Source: Methylovulum sp.
Lineage (GTDB): Bacteria; Pseudomonadota; Gammaproteobacteria; Methylococcales; Methylomonadaceae
Assembly (NCBI GenBank): GCA_016919605.1
Contig: JACXTQ010000034.1
Coordinates: forward strand, 1-14,090
Length of the DNA stretch: 14,090 nucleotides
Direction of reading: 5' to 3'
The notes beneath the pieces are model-generated. The model had not been told where the DNA came from and did not search any database. It worked only from the letters and a program-made list of their open reading frames with translations. Positions 6,324 through 13,634 of this stretch are shown here, piece by piece (within the stretch, counting starts at the first letter, position 1; each line of letters starts with the position of its first letter). Position numbers and translations under genes: made by a program.

Positions 6324-8057
6324 TCATTTTTGGGCTTCAATCCGATACCCCTCGATCATCGCCTTACCCGTATCGGGCATTTTTGAAGCCAGATAAATTT
6401 TGTCGCCGACCACCAGCGGCATGGACAATTGCCGTCCTGTGCCTTGCAACTCTTGCTTAGCGACCACGGCTCCGTCTTTGGCACGGATACCGTACAGTAT
6501 GCCGTGTGTGCCTATATCGACAATCCAGACTATCGCCTCACCGCTATCACCTAGATGCGAGGTCAGCGCCGGAAAAGAGGGGTGGCTTCTGAACATTTTT
6601 AACGCGTCGGGGTGTCCGGCTTGGGGGAATGTCCAAAAAGGCTTGAATTTGGGCTGACCATTTTCCAAGACAATTTTGATGGCGATCACCCCCGACGAAT
6701 GGGTTTGGTCGGCGCTAAACGCCGGGATAATCACCACCGGATCACCGTCCACGGGGGTTTGTACCGGCTGGGTGACAATCATCCCCGCCCAGCTCAGTTT
6801 ACATAAATCAGTTGGCGAACCGCACAGGGGGGCGATTTGCAAGCGGTCATATTGCCTGCCCAAATGCTCGGCATCAATCAAATAAGCGCCGCCATCCTTA
6901 CCTGCTTGCACCAAGACCGTTTGCCCATTCGATAAGGTGGCTTTTATCGGCGTATTGCCGCCCAAATCATAATCCATCCAAGCCAGACACTCCCAAAAAT
7001 CTTTGTCGTCACACTCATGATAGGGGGGTTTTAACGGCGCGTTGTGCTCACCCAGACGCGGGATAAAGAGGTTTTGGCAAGAGGCCAGACAAGCATTGTC
7101 AGGATGTTTGGGGTCAAACTTAGCGCAAAGCGCGGCATCACAAGCGGCATCGAATTTTAATCCCGGTTTGACGCGCAACAAGGCGTTGGCATAATCATGG
7201 CGGACCAAATCCACTTGCCCGTTACCGGTGGGGATAAACAAATCGACATCGCCCTTATTATCGACCACCAACGGCCCGCTCGGTACCCACACCCCGCCGC
7301 CACAGACCATTTCTTGGTTGCCATATTCCGTTTTCACCGGGCAGTTGGCTTCGGGCGTGGTCAACAAGACACTTTTGACCGCTTGGCTTACGCCCCGTTG
7401 CCGCCACGCATCCATGTCAATTTCAAACATCCAGCCATGGTAAGGCTGCACGTCGCCGGCATTGCCAAAAGCGGCATAAACAAAGCCACGCTCACGGCCG
7501 ACCCTGTCGATATGCTTCAATTCGGCATGGGAATAGGTGGTCGGCGGATTAAATTTGACCACGCCCTTACCATCGGAGCTGGGTTGTTCGGCGGCAAACG
7601 TCAGCACCGGAAAGCCGTCATCGACACGATGGGCGTTAAGGTCGAGCACCGCCAACTGATGGCTGGCCCGCGCCCCTTGTTCCAGACATTGATATAAAAC
7701 CACCAACTTATCACCGATCATGACCGGCGTGGAAGCCAGCTGCACTTGCTGGCTCTGACCGCTAGGCACTTTAAGTTTCCAAAGCAACGTGCCCGTCTGG
7801 GCATCCAAGCCCGCCACCACGCCATCGGACGCGGATACGATCAATTGAGGCTGACCGTGCCCCTTATCCAGCAAAGGCGAAGCGATAACGCTGCCATCGA
7901 ACGTCAATGACGGCAAACGTGCCGTTGGGAACAATTTTACCAAATTAAAGGCTGCCGATGGACTGGCTAGGTCAGGATGAAAGACGCTACAGGCGGATAA
8001 GATAAGACAGGCAAGCAATATAACGGCAGGAAAACAACGGCTCAGTGCGGATTTCAT
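6324..8057 (-). CDS. cysteine-rich PQQ-like beta-propeller lipoprotein
   Basis: A 577-residue protein with a lipoprotein signal peptide: positively charged start, hydrophobic core and lipobox LSAC with the lipidated Cys at 23. Ser at the +2 position favours outer-membrane sorting. The mature part is a PQQ-like/quinoprotein beta-propeller: the repeat motif DGVVAGLDAQTGTLLW is at 78-93, with related blades such as GKDGGAYLIDAEHLGRQYD and GTHGILYGIRAKDGAVVAK near the end. Eleven cysteines occur after the lipid site, several closely paired (CDAALC, CLASC, CDDKDFWEC, CGSPTDLC), which suggests disulfides in the periplasm. I do not see the disulfide and metal motifs of methanol dehydrogenases, so PQQ binding and dehydrogenase activity are not claimed. 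BamB is also a propeller lipoprotein but is much shorter and lacks these cysteines. No strong Shine-Dalgarno is visible. Function is unknown. Confidence 0.85.
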   Translation of the reverse strand: MKSALSRCFPAVILLACLILSACSVFHPDLASPSAAFNLVKLFPTARLPSLTFDGSVIASPLLDKGHGQPQLIVSASDGVVAGLDAQTGTLLWKLKVPSGQSQQVQLASTPVMIGDKLVVLYQCLEQGARASHQLAVLDLNAHRVDDGFPVLTFAAEQPSSDGKGVVKFNPPTTYSHAELKHIDRVGRERGFVYAAFGNAGDVQPYHGWMFEIDMDAWRQRGVSQAVKSVLLTTPEANCPVKTEYGNQEMVCGGGVWVPSGPLVVDNKGDVDLFIPTGNGQVDLVRHDYANALLRVKPGLKFDAACDAALCAKFDPKHPDNACLASCQNLFIPRLGEHNAPLKPPYHECDDKDFWECLAWMDYDLGGNTPIKATLSNGQTVLVQAGKDGGAYLIDAEHLGRQYDRLQIAPLCGSPTDLCKLSWAGMIVTQPVQTPVDGDPVVIIPAFSADQTHSSGVIAIKIVLENGQPKFKPFWTFPQAGHPDALKMFRSHPSFPALTSHLGDSGEAIVWIVDIGTHGILYGIRAKDGAVVAKQELQGTGRQLSMPLVVGDKIYLASKMPDTGKAMIEGYRIEAQK

Positions 8058-8180
8058 GAAGATCTAAAACAGAGGGGAGAAGTGTTCAAAGGAGATGGGT
8101 TAAGGGAAAAAGTTCAACACAGTTGCCGTTTTGGCCAAGGCGGGTTATTGTACATTTTCGTTTTGTTGTTTATTACACCT

Positions 8181-8185
8181 AGGAG
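8181..8185 (+). promoter_or_regulatory. ribosome binding site AGGAG of the small lipoprotein gene
   Basis: AGGAG lies 6 nt before the ATG at 8192. It supports both the start codon and the reality of this short gene over the competing open frame that begins at 8131. Confidence 0.8.
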
Positions 8186-8191
8186 ATAACC

Positions 8192-8380
8192 ATGAAGTTA
8201 AAAAATGTGTTGTTGTTGGCCGTGCTTGCCAGCCTGTTGCAAGGTTGCCTGTTGACCAAAATAGCGACTGTGCCCATGCGTGTCGGCGGCGCGGTCGTTT
8301 CTATCGTACCTGGCGCTGGCGATGCCGCCCATGATGCGATTGACGAAGCCGCCGAAAAAGTGGACGACTTACCGTTCTAA
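8192..8380 (+). CDS. small lipoprotein, probably DUF6726 family
   Basis: A 62-residue protein with an N-terminal signal MKLKNVLLLAVLASLLQGC ending in a lipobox (LQGC, lipidated Cys 19). The mature part is only about 43 residues: TKIATVPMRVGGAVVSIVPG, then an acidic tail with AHDAIDEAAEKVDDLPF. The pattern resembles the small lipoproteins named DUF6726, recalled from memory rather than searched. A good ribosome binding site and a strong terminator after the stop show a free-standing single-gene unit. It is divergent from the larger lipoprotein gene, with about 134 bp between the starts, so the two could share regulation. Location would be the cell envelope; function is unknown. Confidence 0.8.
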   Translation: MKLKNVLLLAVLASLLQGCLLTKIATVPMRVGGAVVSIVPGAGDAAHDAIDEAAEKVDDLPF

Positions 8381-8415
8381 GCGTTGGCACAACAATAAAA
8401 TCAGGCGATACGACT

Positions 8416-8445
8416 GGATGTTGGGGCTTGCCCCGACATCCTTTT
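8416..8445 (+). terminator. strong intrinsic terminator after the small lipoprotein gene
   Basis: A 12-bp GC-rich stem with one T-G wobble (GGATGTTGGGGC paired with GCCCCGACATCC) and a TT loop is followed by TTTT. It lies 35 bp past the lipoprotein stop codon. The convergent pgpA gene ends at 8454 just beyond it. On the minus strand the hairpin lacks a following T run, so it is probably one-directional. Confidence 0.9.
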
Positions 8446-8453
8446 ATAATCAG

Positions 8454-8963
8454 TTATAACCAGCCTTGCCCCGCCATCAGCCACAACAACCCGCCCGCAA
8501 ACACCCCCGCCAGCACATCATCGAGCATAATGCCCAGCCCACCCTGAATTTTCCGGTCTATCCAGCGAATCGGCCACGGCTTGGCAATGTCAAAAATACG
8601 GAACAACACAAATCCCCACGCTACCGCTGGCCAACTAAACGGCACTAGCCACAGGGTAATCAAATAACCGGCGATCTCATCCCAGACGATACCGCCAAAA
8701 TCATGCTCACCCAATTTGTTGGCCGCCACCTCGCAAATCCAAATGCCGACCAGCGTCACCAACAGCGTCAGGATGCTATAGACCCACATATCGGCTTGGG
8801 CAAACAGGCAATACAAGGGAATGGCGGCGACGGTGCCAAACGTGCCGGGGGCTTTTCTCGCCAGCCCCGAACCGAAACCAAAAGCCAAAAACAACACGGG
8901 GTCTTGTAAGATTTGTTTAGGTGTCAGTTTATGGGCACCGACTGTCTCAAGAAAAATGTTCAT
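8454..8963 (-). CDS. pgpA: phosphatidylglycerophosphatase A
   Basis: A 169-residue inner-membrane enzyme that dephosphorylates phosphatidylglycerophosphate to phosphatidylglycerol. PgpA signatures are present: FGFGSGLARKAPGTFGT (28-44), WDEIAGYLITLW, FRIFDIAKPWPIRWIDRK and GIMLDDVLAG, with hydrophobic segments between them. An in-frame ATG also occurs at 8996, but the start at 8963 gives the usual family length and overlaps the end of thiL by only 17 bp, which implies translational coupling. It is the last gene of the rib-nusB-thiL operon. Confidence 0.93.
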   Translation of the reverse strand: MNIFLETVGAHKLTPKQILQDPVLFLAFGFGSGLARKAPGTFGTVAAIPLYCLFAQADMWVYSILTLLVTLVGIWICEVAANKLGEHDFGGIVWDEIAGYLITLWLVPFSWPAVAWGFVLFRIFDIAKPWPIRWIDRKIQGGLGIMLDDVLAGVFAGGLLWLMAGQGWL

Positions 8964-9882
8964 AGCCTTGTGTGGGTAGGGATTGGATAACGCCATCTTT
9001 ACTAAGCCGCAACCCTGGCGTTGCCTCGATTACGCCAATTTTTCGGCAGTCGGCGGGCACTAAGGCGGCATCTTTAGGATGGACGGTAAAACACAGCTCG
9101 TAATCATCACCCGCCACCAGCGGCAACCGCCAATCACCGGTTTGCTCGATATAGGCCAATAGCGCATCTGACAAGGGCAAGGCGGACCACTCCAGACACG
9201 CGCCCACTTGGCTAAGGCGCAAAATATGCCCCAAATCACCGGCAAGGCCGTCGGATAAGTCAATACAGGCCGTGGCGATAGGGCGAATCGCCAAACCTGT
9301 CGCCACCCGTGGCAACGGGCGGTTAAATCGATTAAGGGCGGCTTCCGGTTGCAGGCAATCATAACCTTGGACGATTTTTAAGCCCAGTCCGGCATCACCT
9401 AACGCCCCGCTGACATAAATGTCATCGCCCAATTGGGCGGTGGAACGCAACAACGCCTGACCACGCGGCACTAAGCCCATCGCCTGCACGGTTAAGGTCA
9501 ACGGCCCCGAGGTGGTGTCACCGCCTATCAAATCGATGTCAAACTGCGTTGCCAGCGCCAAAAAACCGTGGGCGAACGCCGTCAGCCACGCGTCATCGAC
9601 ACGCGGTAAGGTTAACGCCAGCGTCACCGACAGCGGCTGCGCGCCCATGCTGGCCAAATCACTCAGATTGACCGCCAACAGCTTGTGGCCTAAGCCGTAC
9701 GGGTCGGTATCGGCAAAAAAATGCACGTTTTCGACCATGGTATCGGCAGTGACCGCCAACTGATAACCCGTAGGTATATCCAGTAAGGCACAGTCATCGC
9801 CTATACCCAACACGGTCGAGCGATGGGTAATGGCTTGGCGAGTAAAAAAACGCTGGATCAAGCCAAATTCAGACAGTGGCAT
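8947..9882 (-). CDS. thiL: thiamine-monophosphate kinase
   Basis: A 311-residue cytosolic kinase that phosphorylates thiamine monophosphate to thiamine diphosphate, the active cofactor. The N-terminus MPLSEFGLIQRFF and the motifs GIGDDCALLD (27-36), TADTMVENVHF, NLSDLASMGAQP (72-83), GGDTTSGPL (120-128), DLSDGLAGDLGHI and AGDDYELCF mark the ThiL/PurM-like fold. The frame is open up to 9963, but those codons overlap the DUF2290 gene and do not resemble ThiL, so I place the start at 9882. The ATG is 7 nt beyond the DUF2290 stop, and the AT-rich sequence before it has no Shine-Dalgarno. Translation may depend on re-initiation after the upstream gene. In many gammaproteobacteria thiL directly follows nusB; here about 2.8 kb separates them. 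Confidence 0.95.
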   Translation of the reverse strand: MPLSEFGLIQRFFTRQAITHRSTVLGIGDDCALLDIPTGYQLAVTADTMVENVHFFADTDPYGLGHKLLAVNLSDLASMGAQPLSVTLALTLPRVDDAWLTAFAHGFLALATQFDIDLIGGDTTSGPLTLTVQAMGLVPRGQALLRSTAQLGDDIYVSGALGDAGLGLKIVQGYDCLQPEAALNRFNRPLPRVATGLAIRPIATACIDLSDGLAGDLGHILRLSQVGACLEWSALPLSDALLAYIEQTGDWRLPLVAGDDYELCFTVHPKDAALVPADCRKIGVIEATPGLRLSKDGVIQSLPTQGYEHFS

Positions 9883-9889
9883 AGCAAAT

Positions 9890-10537
9890 TTATAAAATAC
9901 TAAAATGTAACAACCCTTGCTCATCATTACTAATTGTTCTAGTAAATCTTTTTTTACTATCAATCAGAAACTCTTCTGTGAATTTACAGAAAGCAGTGTT
10001 ATAAAAATTGCGTAAAATAAAAGCTATGAATATTTCTGGAGTGATTGGCTCAGATACCGGAATTCTGCAATTTTTATATTGCCCTAATGTTACATGAGTT
10101 TGCGGATGCTCTATACCTACAAAATTAATGGGGTCATAATCAAAGCGAATAGGAAACGTCACGATATTCTTTGCCAGAATATCCGCATAAATTTCGTCTT
10201 GTTCATAAATATCTGGTTCATTTTGATAGCTTTCTAAACTAGGGGCAGGAAAAAAAGCCAAACGATGTGAAACAAGCTTTTTTCTATTAAATCTATAAAG
10301 CATTTGAATCAGTGCACCATCAATCATTTTGATATTATAATTTTTAGCTTCTTCCAAAGTTTTATATATTTCTTCGTACGATATATTTTTCATAGCAATA
10401 GAAATATCTTGCATTTTTGAATAAGCAATATTGCCTTGTTGATGTGAAGGGTGATTTTGCTCTACCGACAACCCTATACGAATCAGTTTTGATGTAATAT
10501 TTTCAATTTGTTTAAGAATAACGGTTGAACTAGTCAT
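9890..10537 (-). CDS. DUF2290 domain protein, partner of a helicase in a putative antiphage system
   Basis: A 215-residue soluble protein with no signal peptide or membrane segment. The recognisable DUF2290 features are the central block IKMIDGALIQMLYRF, SHRLAFFPAPSLESYQNEPD, the acidic stretch DEIYADILAKN, RFDYDP and the near-C-terminal signature HVTLGQYKNCRIPVSEP followed by FIAFILRNFYN. I know the family from memory as the second component of the Helicase-DUF2290 defence system; its biochemical role is not established as far as I know. The start is 3 nt after the helicase stop (TAA-ACT-ATG), so the two are almost certainly translated together. Base composition matches the helicase gene and not the flanking housekeeping genes. 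The stop lies 7 nt before thiL. Confidence 0.85.
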   Translation of the reverse strand: MTSSTVILKQIENITSKLIRIGLSVEQNHPSHQQGNIAYSKMQDISIAMKNISYEEIYKTLEEAKNYNIKMIDGALIQMLYRFNRKKLVSHRLAFFPAPSLESYQNEPDIYEQDEIYADILAKNIVTFPIRFDYDPINFVGIEHPQTHVTLGQYKNCRIPVSEPITPEIFIAFILRNFYNTAFCKFTEEFLIDSKKRFTRTISNDEQGLLHFSIL

Positions 10538-10540
10538 AGT

Positions 10541-12652
10541 TTAGAGCAATGCCTTCAATTTGGCTCTTGCTTCTTCTGATAAGTCTTCTTTGTGAATTTC
10601 ACCATTCGTTAAACTTTGAATTAAATCATCCAATGATGCTGACTTCCTTTGTAATTTTTTTCGCTCTGCCTCTGTCATATCTCGGTTAACAATGCTTAAT
10701 TTTTCACGCTCTGCGGCAGTAGGATATAAAAACCTAAGCTCAAAATGATTACTTTTTACCTCTTCAAATTCCTTTTGTAATTCCCTCATATTTCTTCCAT
10801 AACCTAATACACGCACCCATGCCTTACTTCTTGTTAATGCAGTAAATAGCATGTTTCGCTTTTGAGCCAAATCAGTATGATTGAAACATTCATGAGCATT
10901 GATAATATAAACCATTGAGGCTTCGTTACCTTTAGCCCGATAAATTTGTGTAAACACAACAGCATCATCTCTGAAAAATTCATCAGGTGATGTAGTTATA
11001 CCCGCAAAATTAGAGTTAATTCCCTTACTAAACAACTGTTCCCTTATCATCCCTACCGCTCGTTTTGCAGTGTAAGGATCGGGGTGAATGACCATAATGT
11101 CATCTAACTTTAGCTCATCTTCCTTAATATTTTTCTCTATTTCAGCAATTAAATAAGCTATTTGTTCAGCTTCATTATTAAATGATTTAAATATAATTAG
11201 GTCATCAATTGGTGAGTGGTTTTCTAAAAAATCAGGGCTAGACCTTTTATCTCTGGTTAGAACTACCTGTTCACCATCCTCTAATTTGCCTTCCTTAACT
11301 TTGTAACCAACATCCAACCAAAGTTGATGCTGATCAAACATTTGTATAAGTCCGCCATTTTTTCTGTAAATACCAAAGCCCAAAGCATGAGCTGTGGCTA
11401 ATATAGGCTTAGAATTACGGTAACAAACATTTAAGACGATATCTTGCTTAGGCTTCCCCTGATCATTATGCAAGGAAACACACGCATTATTATTGCTGTC
11501 AGAGCCAAATAATTCTTCGGGAGAAGGCATTTGCTTATTGCTAATATTTTGCAATTCATCGTAAGCATAAACTAAACGCTTTGGACTTTTTAAAATCTCA
11601 TAACATAAGCGTAAAAAATAGGGGGAAAAATCTTGAGCTTCATCAACCAATACCACATCATAATAGCTTTGAAATGATTCAATTTCACTGTAAGCTTTTT
11701 CGCAAGCAACATCAAACCCCTTGCCATAGCTTTTAGCGATGGATTCGGCAGACTTAAAATCTAAGTAATTTACATTATGTTTCAAACATATTTCATAATA
11801 AATACCGCGCATTGAAGGACTACCCCAAGCATGGATAATATCTATTTTATCCCAATCAGGCTCTTCGTTCTTATGTTCAAAAGTAAATAAAGTAATAAAA
11901 TGTTTAAATTGATTTTTCAATGAGCGGCTATTAAATGTTACTGCTATACGCCAACTTGGATTTTTTGTATGTAAATAGGCCACCTTTAATGCTAATACAA
12001 TTGTTTTTCCTGAACCCGCCAATCCTCTGATACGCTGAACTCCATCAACAGTTTCAATAACAGCAGTGCTTTGTCCCCTGTCTAAATTAGCAATAGATTC
12101 CTCTAGCTTTTTTAGTATAGCTCCTTTGGAATCTATTTTTTTAACATAGCCACGTTTATTTCTATTTCTAATCGTTGTGATTGACTGAATGACAGAAACC
12201 AATTTTTGATAATTCTGATTATCTTCCCAATTTTTAGCTTCCAAAAAGTCTGTTAAATCATTCTCAGTAACTAAAACTGGATAATCAGATTTTATATCTG
12301 AGCGATTAGTCCACGCCGATGCAAAAGTAGCAACATTCAATTGAACAGCTAAATTACGACCCTTTGTTAAATCCTTATGCTGTTTTAGCTTAGATTCTAA
12401 CTTTGTGTAATTTTCGTCTTGTATATCAGAAAGCTCTATCTTCTCATTAAAAGCACCTTCGATAAGATGAAAGACAATCACACCATGCCTATCCGAAAGC
12501 AACAAAGCATCAATTTGATAACCACCTTCAATCGTACCAATAATTGGATAACCCAAATACAAATAACCATCAATATCAGTTCTTGATTCAAAATAATCGG
12601 CCAGTTTTTGACTGCTGACAGGTTTATCAGTACCGCCTCTAATAACAATCAT
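10541..12652 (-). CDS. UvrD-like superfamily 1 helicase with degenerate nuclease-like N-terminus (Helicase-DUF2290 system)
   Basis: A 703-residue ATP-dependent SF1 helicase. Walker A is GLAGSGKT (210-217), motif II is VDEAQDF (336-342), motif III region AYDELQNIS (363-371), motif IV region VCYRNSKPIL (409-418), motif V region IYRAKGNEASMVYII (570-584) and motif VI MLFTALTRSKAWVRVLG (601-617, Arg 608). Residues about 28-66 resemble a PD-(D/E)XK or NERD-type core (GYQIDALLLSDRHGVIVF, D48), but the usual E-x-K is replaced by FHLIEG, so nuclease activity is doubtful. The C-terminus (645-703) is charged and helical. Together with DUF2290 it is expected to act against phage DNA or replication; this is inference from the known system. 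The start has AGGA 7 nt upstream and lies 34 nt after nusB. No separate promoter is obvious, so expression probably comes from the operon. The gene is AT-rich compared with its flanks. Confidence 0.87.
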   Translation of the reverse strand: MIVIRGGTDKPVSSQKLADYFESRTDIDGYLYLGYPIIGTIEGGYQIDALLLSDRHGVIVFHLIEGAFNEKIELSDIQDENYTKLESKLKQHKDLTKGRNLAVQLNVATFASAWTNRSDIKSDYPVLVTENDLTDFLEAKNWEDNQNYQKLVSVIQSITTIRNRNKRGYVKKIDSKGAILKKLEESIANLDRGQSTAVIETVDGVQRIRGLAGSGKTIVLALKVAYLHTKNPSWRIAVTFNSRSLKNQFKHFITLFTFEHKNEEPDWDKIDIIHAWGSPSMRGIYYEICLKHNVNYLDFKSAESIAKSYGKGFDVACEKAYSEIESFQSYYDVVLVDEAQDFSPYFLRLCYEILKSPKRLVYAYDELQNISNKQMPSPEELFGSDSNNNACVSLHNDQGKPKQDIVLNVCYRNSKPILATAHALGFGIYRKNGGLIQMFDQHQLWLDVGYKVKEGKLEDGEQVVLTRDKRSSPDFLENHSPIDDLIIFKSFNNEAEQIAYLIAEIEKNIKEDELKLDDIMVIHPDPYTAKRAVGMIREQLFSKGINSNFAGITTSPDEFFRDDAVVFTQIYRAKGNEASMVYIINAHECFNHTDLAQKRNMLFTALTRSKAWVRVLGYGRNMRELQKEFEEVKSNHFELRFLYPTAAEREKLSIVNRDMTEAERKKLQRKSASLDDLIQSLTNGEIHKEDLSEEARAKLKALL

Positions 12653-12659
12653 TTTTTTA

Positions 12660-12663
12660 TCCT
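12660..12663 (-). promoter_or_regulatory. ribosome binding site AGGA of the helicase gene
   Basis: Read on the minus strand, AGGA is followed by seven bases (TAAAAAA) and then the ATG at 12652. This supports the chosen start. Confidence 0.7.
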
Positions 12664-12686
12664 GATTTTAAAGTTAGAGCTTAGCT

Positions 12687-13127
12687 TTACTCCCGCTTAA
12701 CAGCTTGAGCCTGCATTTCGACCACCCGCTTTTGGTGGGCGATCTTATCCAAAATGCCGTTGACATATTTATGGCTGCCATCGGCACCAAAACATTTGGC
12801 CAAATTGATACTTTCGTTCAGCACCACCTTATAAGGCATGTTCAGACGGTAAAGCAATTCGTAAGTGCCTATCCGCAAAATCGCCCGCTCCACCGGATCA
12901 ATCATGTCCACGTCACGGTCAACAAATTCCATCAAGGCCTGGTCTATCTCTTCCAGATGCGCCGGAACCCCGTGGAAAACTTCGTTAAAATAACTTTTTT
13001 GCGCATCTTTCAGCCAATCTTCTTCGATAAACTGCTGTTCTATCAACGCTAAGTTTTGTCCGGTCATTTGCCATTGGTACAAGGCCTGTACTGCCGCTTT
13101 ACGTGCATTGGTGCGAGCTTGACTCAT
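12687..13127 (-). CDS. nusB: transcription antitermination factor NusB
   Basis: A 146-residue cytosolic RNA-binding protein that joins NusE (S10) in ribosomal RNA antitermination. Family motifs are ARKAAVQALYQWQMTG (8-23), DPVERAILRIGTYELLY, PYKVVLNESINLAKCFG and KYVNGILDKIA. Length is typical. The start codon overlaps the ribH stop by one base (TAATG), so expression is translationally coupled to ribH. The normal downstream neighbour thiL is displaced by the helicase-DUF2290 pair. Confidence 0.96.
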   Translation of the reverse strand: MSQARTNARKAAVQALYQWQMTGQNLALIEQQFIEEDWLKDAQKSYFNEVFHGVPAHLEEIDQALMEFVDRDVDMIDPVERAILRIGTYELLYRLNMPYKVVLNESINLAKCFGADGSHKYVNGILDKIAHQKRVVEMQAQAVKRE

Positions 13128-13603
13128 TAACTTTCCAGATTCTTAAACAGGCTGACCATCTCGATAGCGGATAACGCCGCTTCCGCACCTTTATTGCCCG
13201 CTTTTGTGCCCGCGCGTTCTATCGCCTGCTCAATGGTATCGACGGTCAACACGCCAAAACTTACCGGCACATCATACTGCAAGGACACATGCGCCAAACC
13301 TTTCACGCATTCGCCCGCGACATATTCAAAATGCGGCGTACCCCCGCGTATCACCGCACCTACGGCGATAATCGCATCGTATTTTTTGCTGGCGGCGATG
13401 CGCTGCACCACCATCGGCAACTCAAACGCGCCCGGAGCTTTGACCAGATGAATATCATCCTTAGTTACGCCATGACGCACCAATGCGTCTATCGCCCCCG
13501 CTTCGAGCTGTTCAACGATAAAGCTGTTAAAGCGCGAGGCGACAATACAAAATTTCCCGCCCGTGGCGGCAAAAATCCCTTCATACGTTTTTATTTTTGA
13601 CAT
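13127..13603 (-). CDS. ribH: 6,7-dimethyl-8-ribityllumazine synthase
   Basis: A 158-residue lumazine synthase that condenses 3,4-dihydroxy-2-butanone 4-phosphate with the ribitylamino-pyrimidine in the penultimate step of riboflavin synthesis. Signatures: ASRFNSFIVEQL (substrate loop), VKAPGAFELP (54-63), AVGAVIRGGTPHFEYVAGE with the catalytic His 91, FGVLTVDTIEQAIERAG with Arg 130, and NKGAEAA. A GAGA element about 6 nt before the ATG at 13603 may be the ribosome binding site. It lies 31 nt after the ribBA-type gene that supplies one of its substrates. Confidence 0.96.
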   Translation of the reverse strand: MSKIKTYEGIFAATGGKFCIVASRFNSFIVEQLEAGAIDALVRHGVTKDDIHLVKAPGAFELPMVVQRIAASKKYDAIIAVGAVIRGGTPHFEYVAGECVKGLAHVSLQYDVPVSFGVLTVDTIEQAIERAGTKAGNKGAEAALSAIEMVSLFKNLES

Positions 13604-13634
13604 GATGTTCTCTACTGACCTTACTTAATAAATT

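Larger units (their letters stand above)
9883..12670 (-). other. AT-rich two-gene insert between nusB and thiL: Helicase-DUF2290 defence module
   Basis: This segment interrupts the conserved nusB-thiL adjacency. It contains only two genes, helicase then DUF2290, in the operon's direction, and its base composition is clearly more AT-rich than both flanks. I see no integrase, transposase, attachment repeat or terminal inverted repeats. The boundaries are inferred from the ends of nusB and thiL and are approximate. The pair matches the antiphage system known as Helicase-DUF2290. Horizontal acquisition is inferred from composition and context. Confidence 0.75.

Noticed and set aside
7197..7697. 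166-residue + strand frame inside the PQQ-like lipoprotein gene
   Set aside because: It is the complement of a well-supported gene, is rich in His, Arg and Pro as shadow frames are, and has no ribosome binding site.
8964..8996. Extended pgpA start at 8996
   Set aside because: It would deepen the overlap with thiL to 50 bp and exceed the usual family length; 8963 fits better.
9883..9963. Extended thiL start at 9963
   Set aside because: The added residues overlap the DUF2290 coding end and do not resemble ThiL, whose family N-terminus begins at MPLSEF (9882).
10541..12680. Seven-base direct repeat TTAGAGC at 10541-10547 and 12674-12680 as a target-site duplication
   Set aside because: It flanks only the helicase gene and not the whole insert. 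Its first copy covers the helicase stop codon. Seven bases in 2 kb can easily recur by chance.
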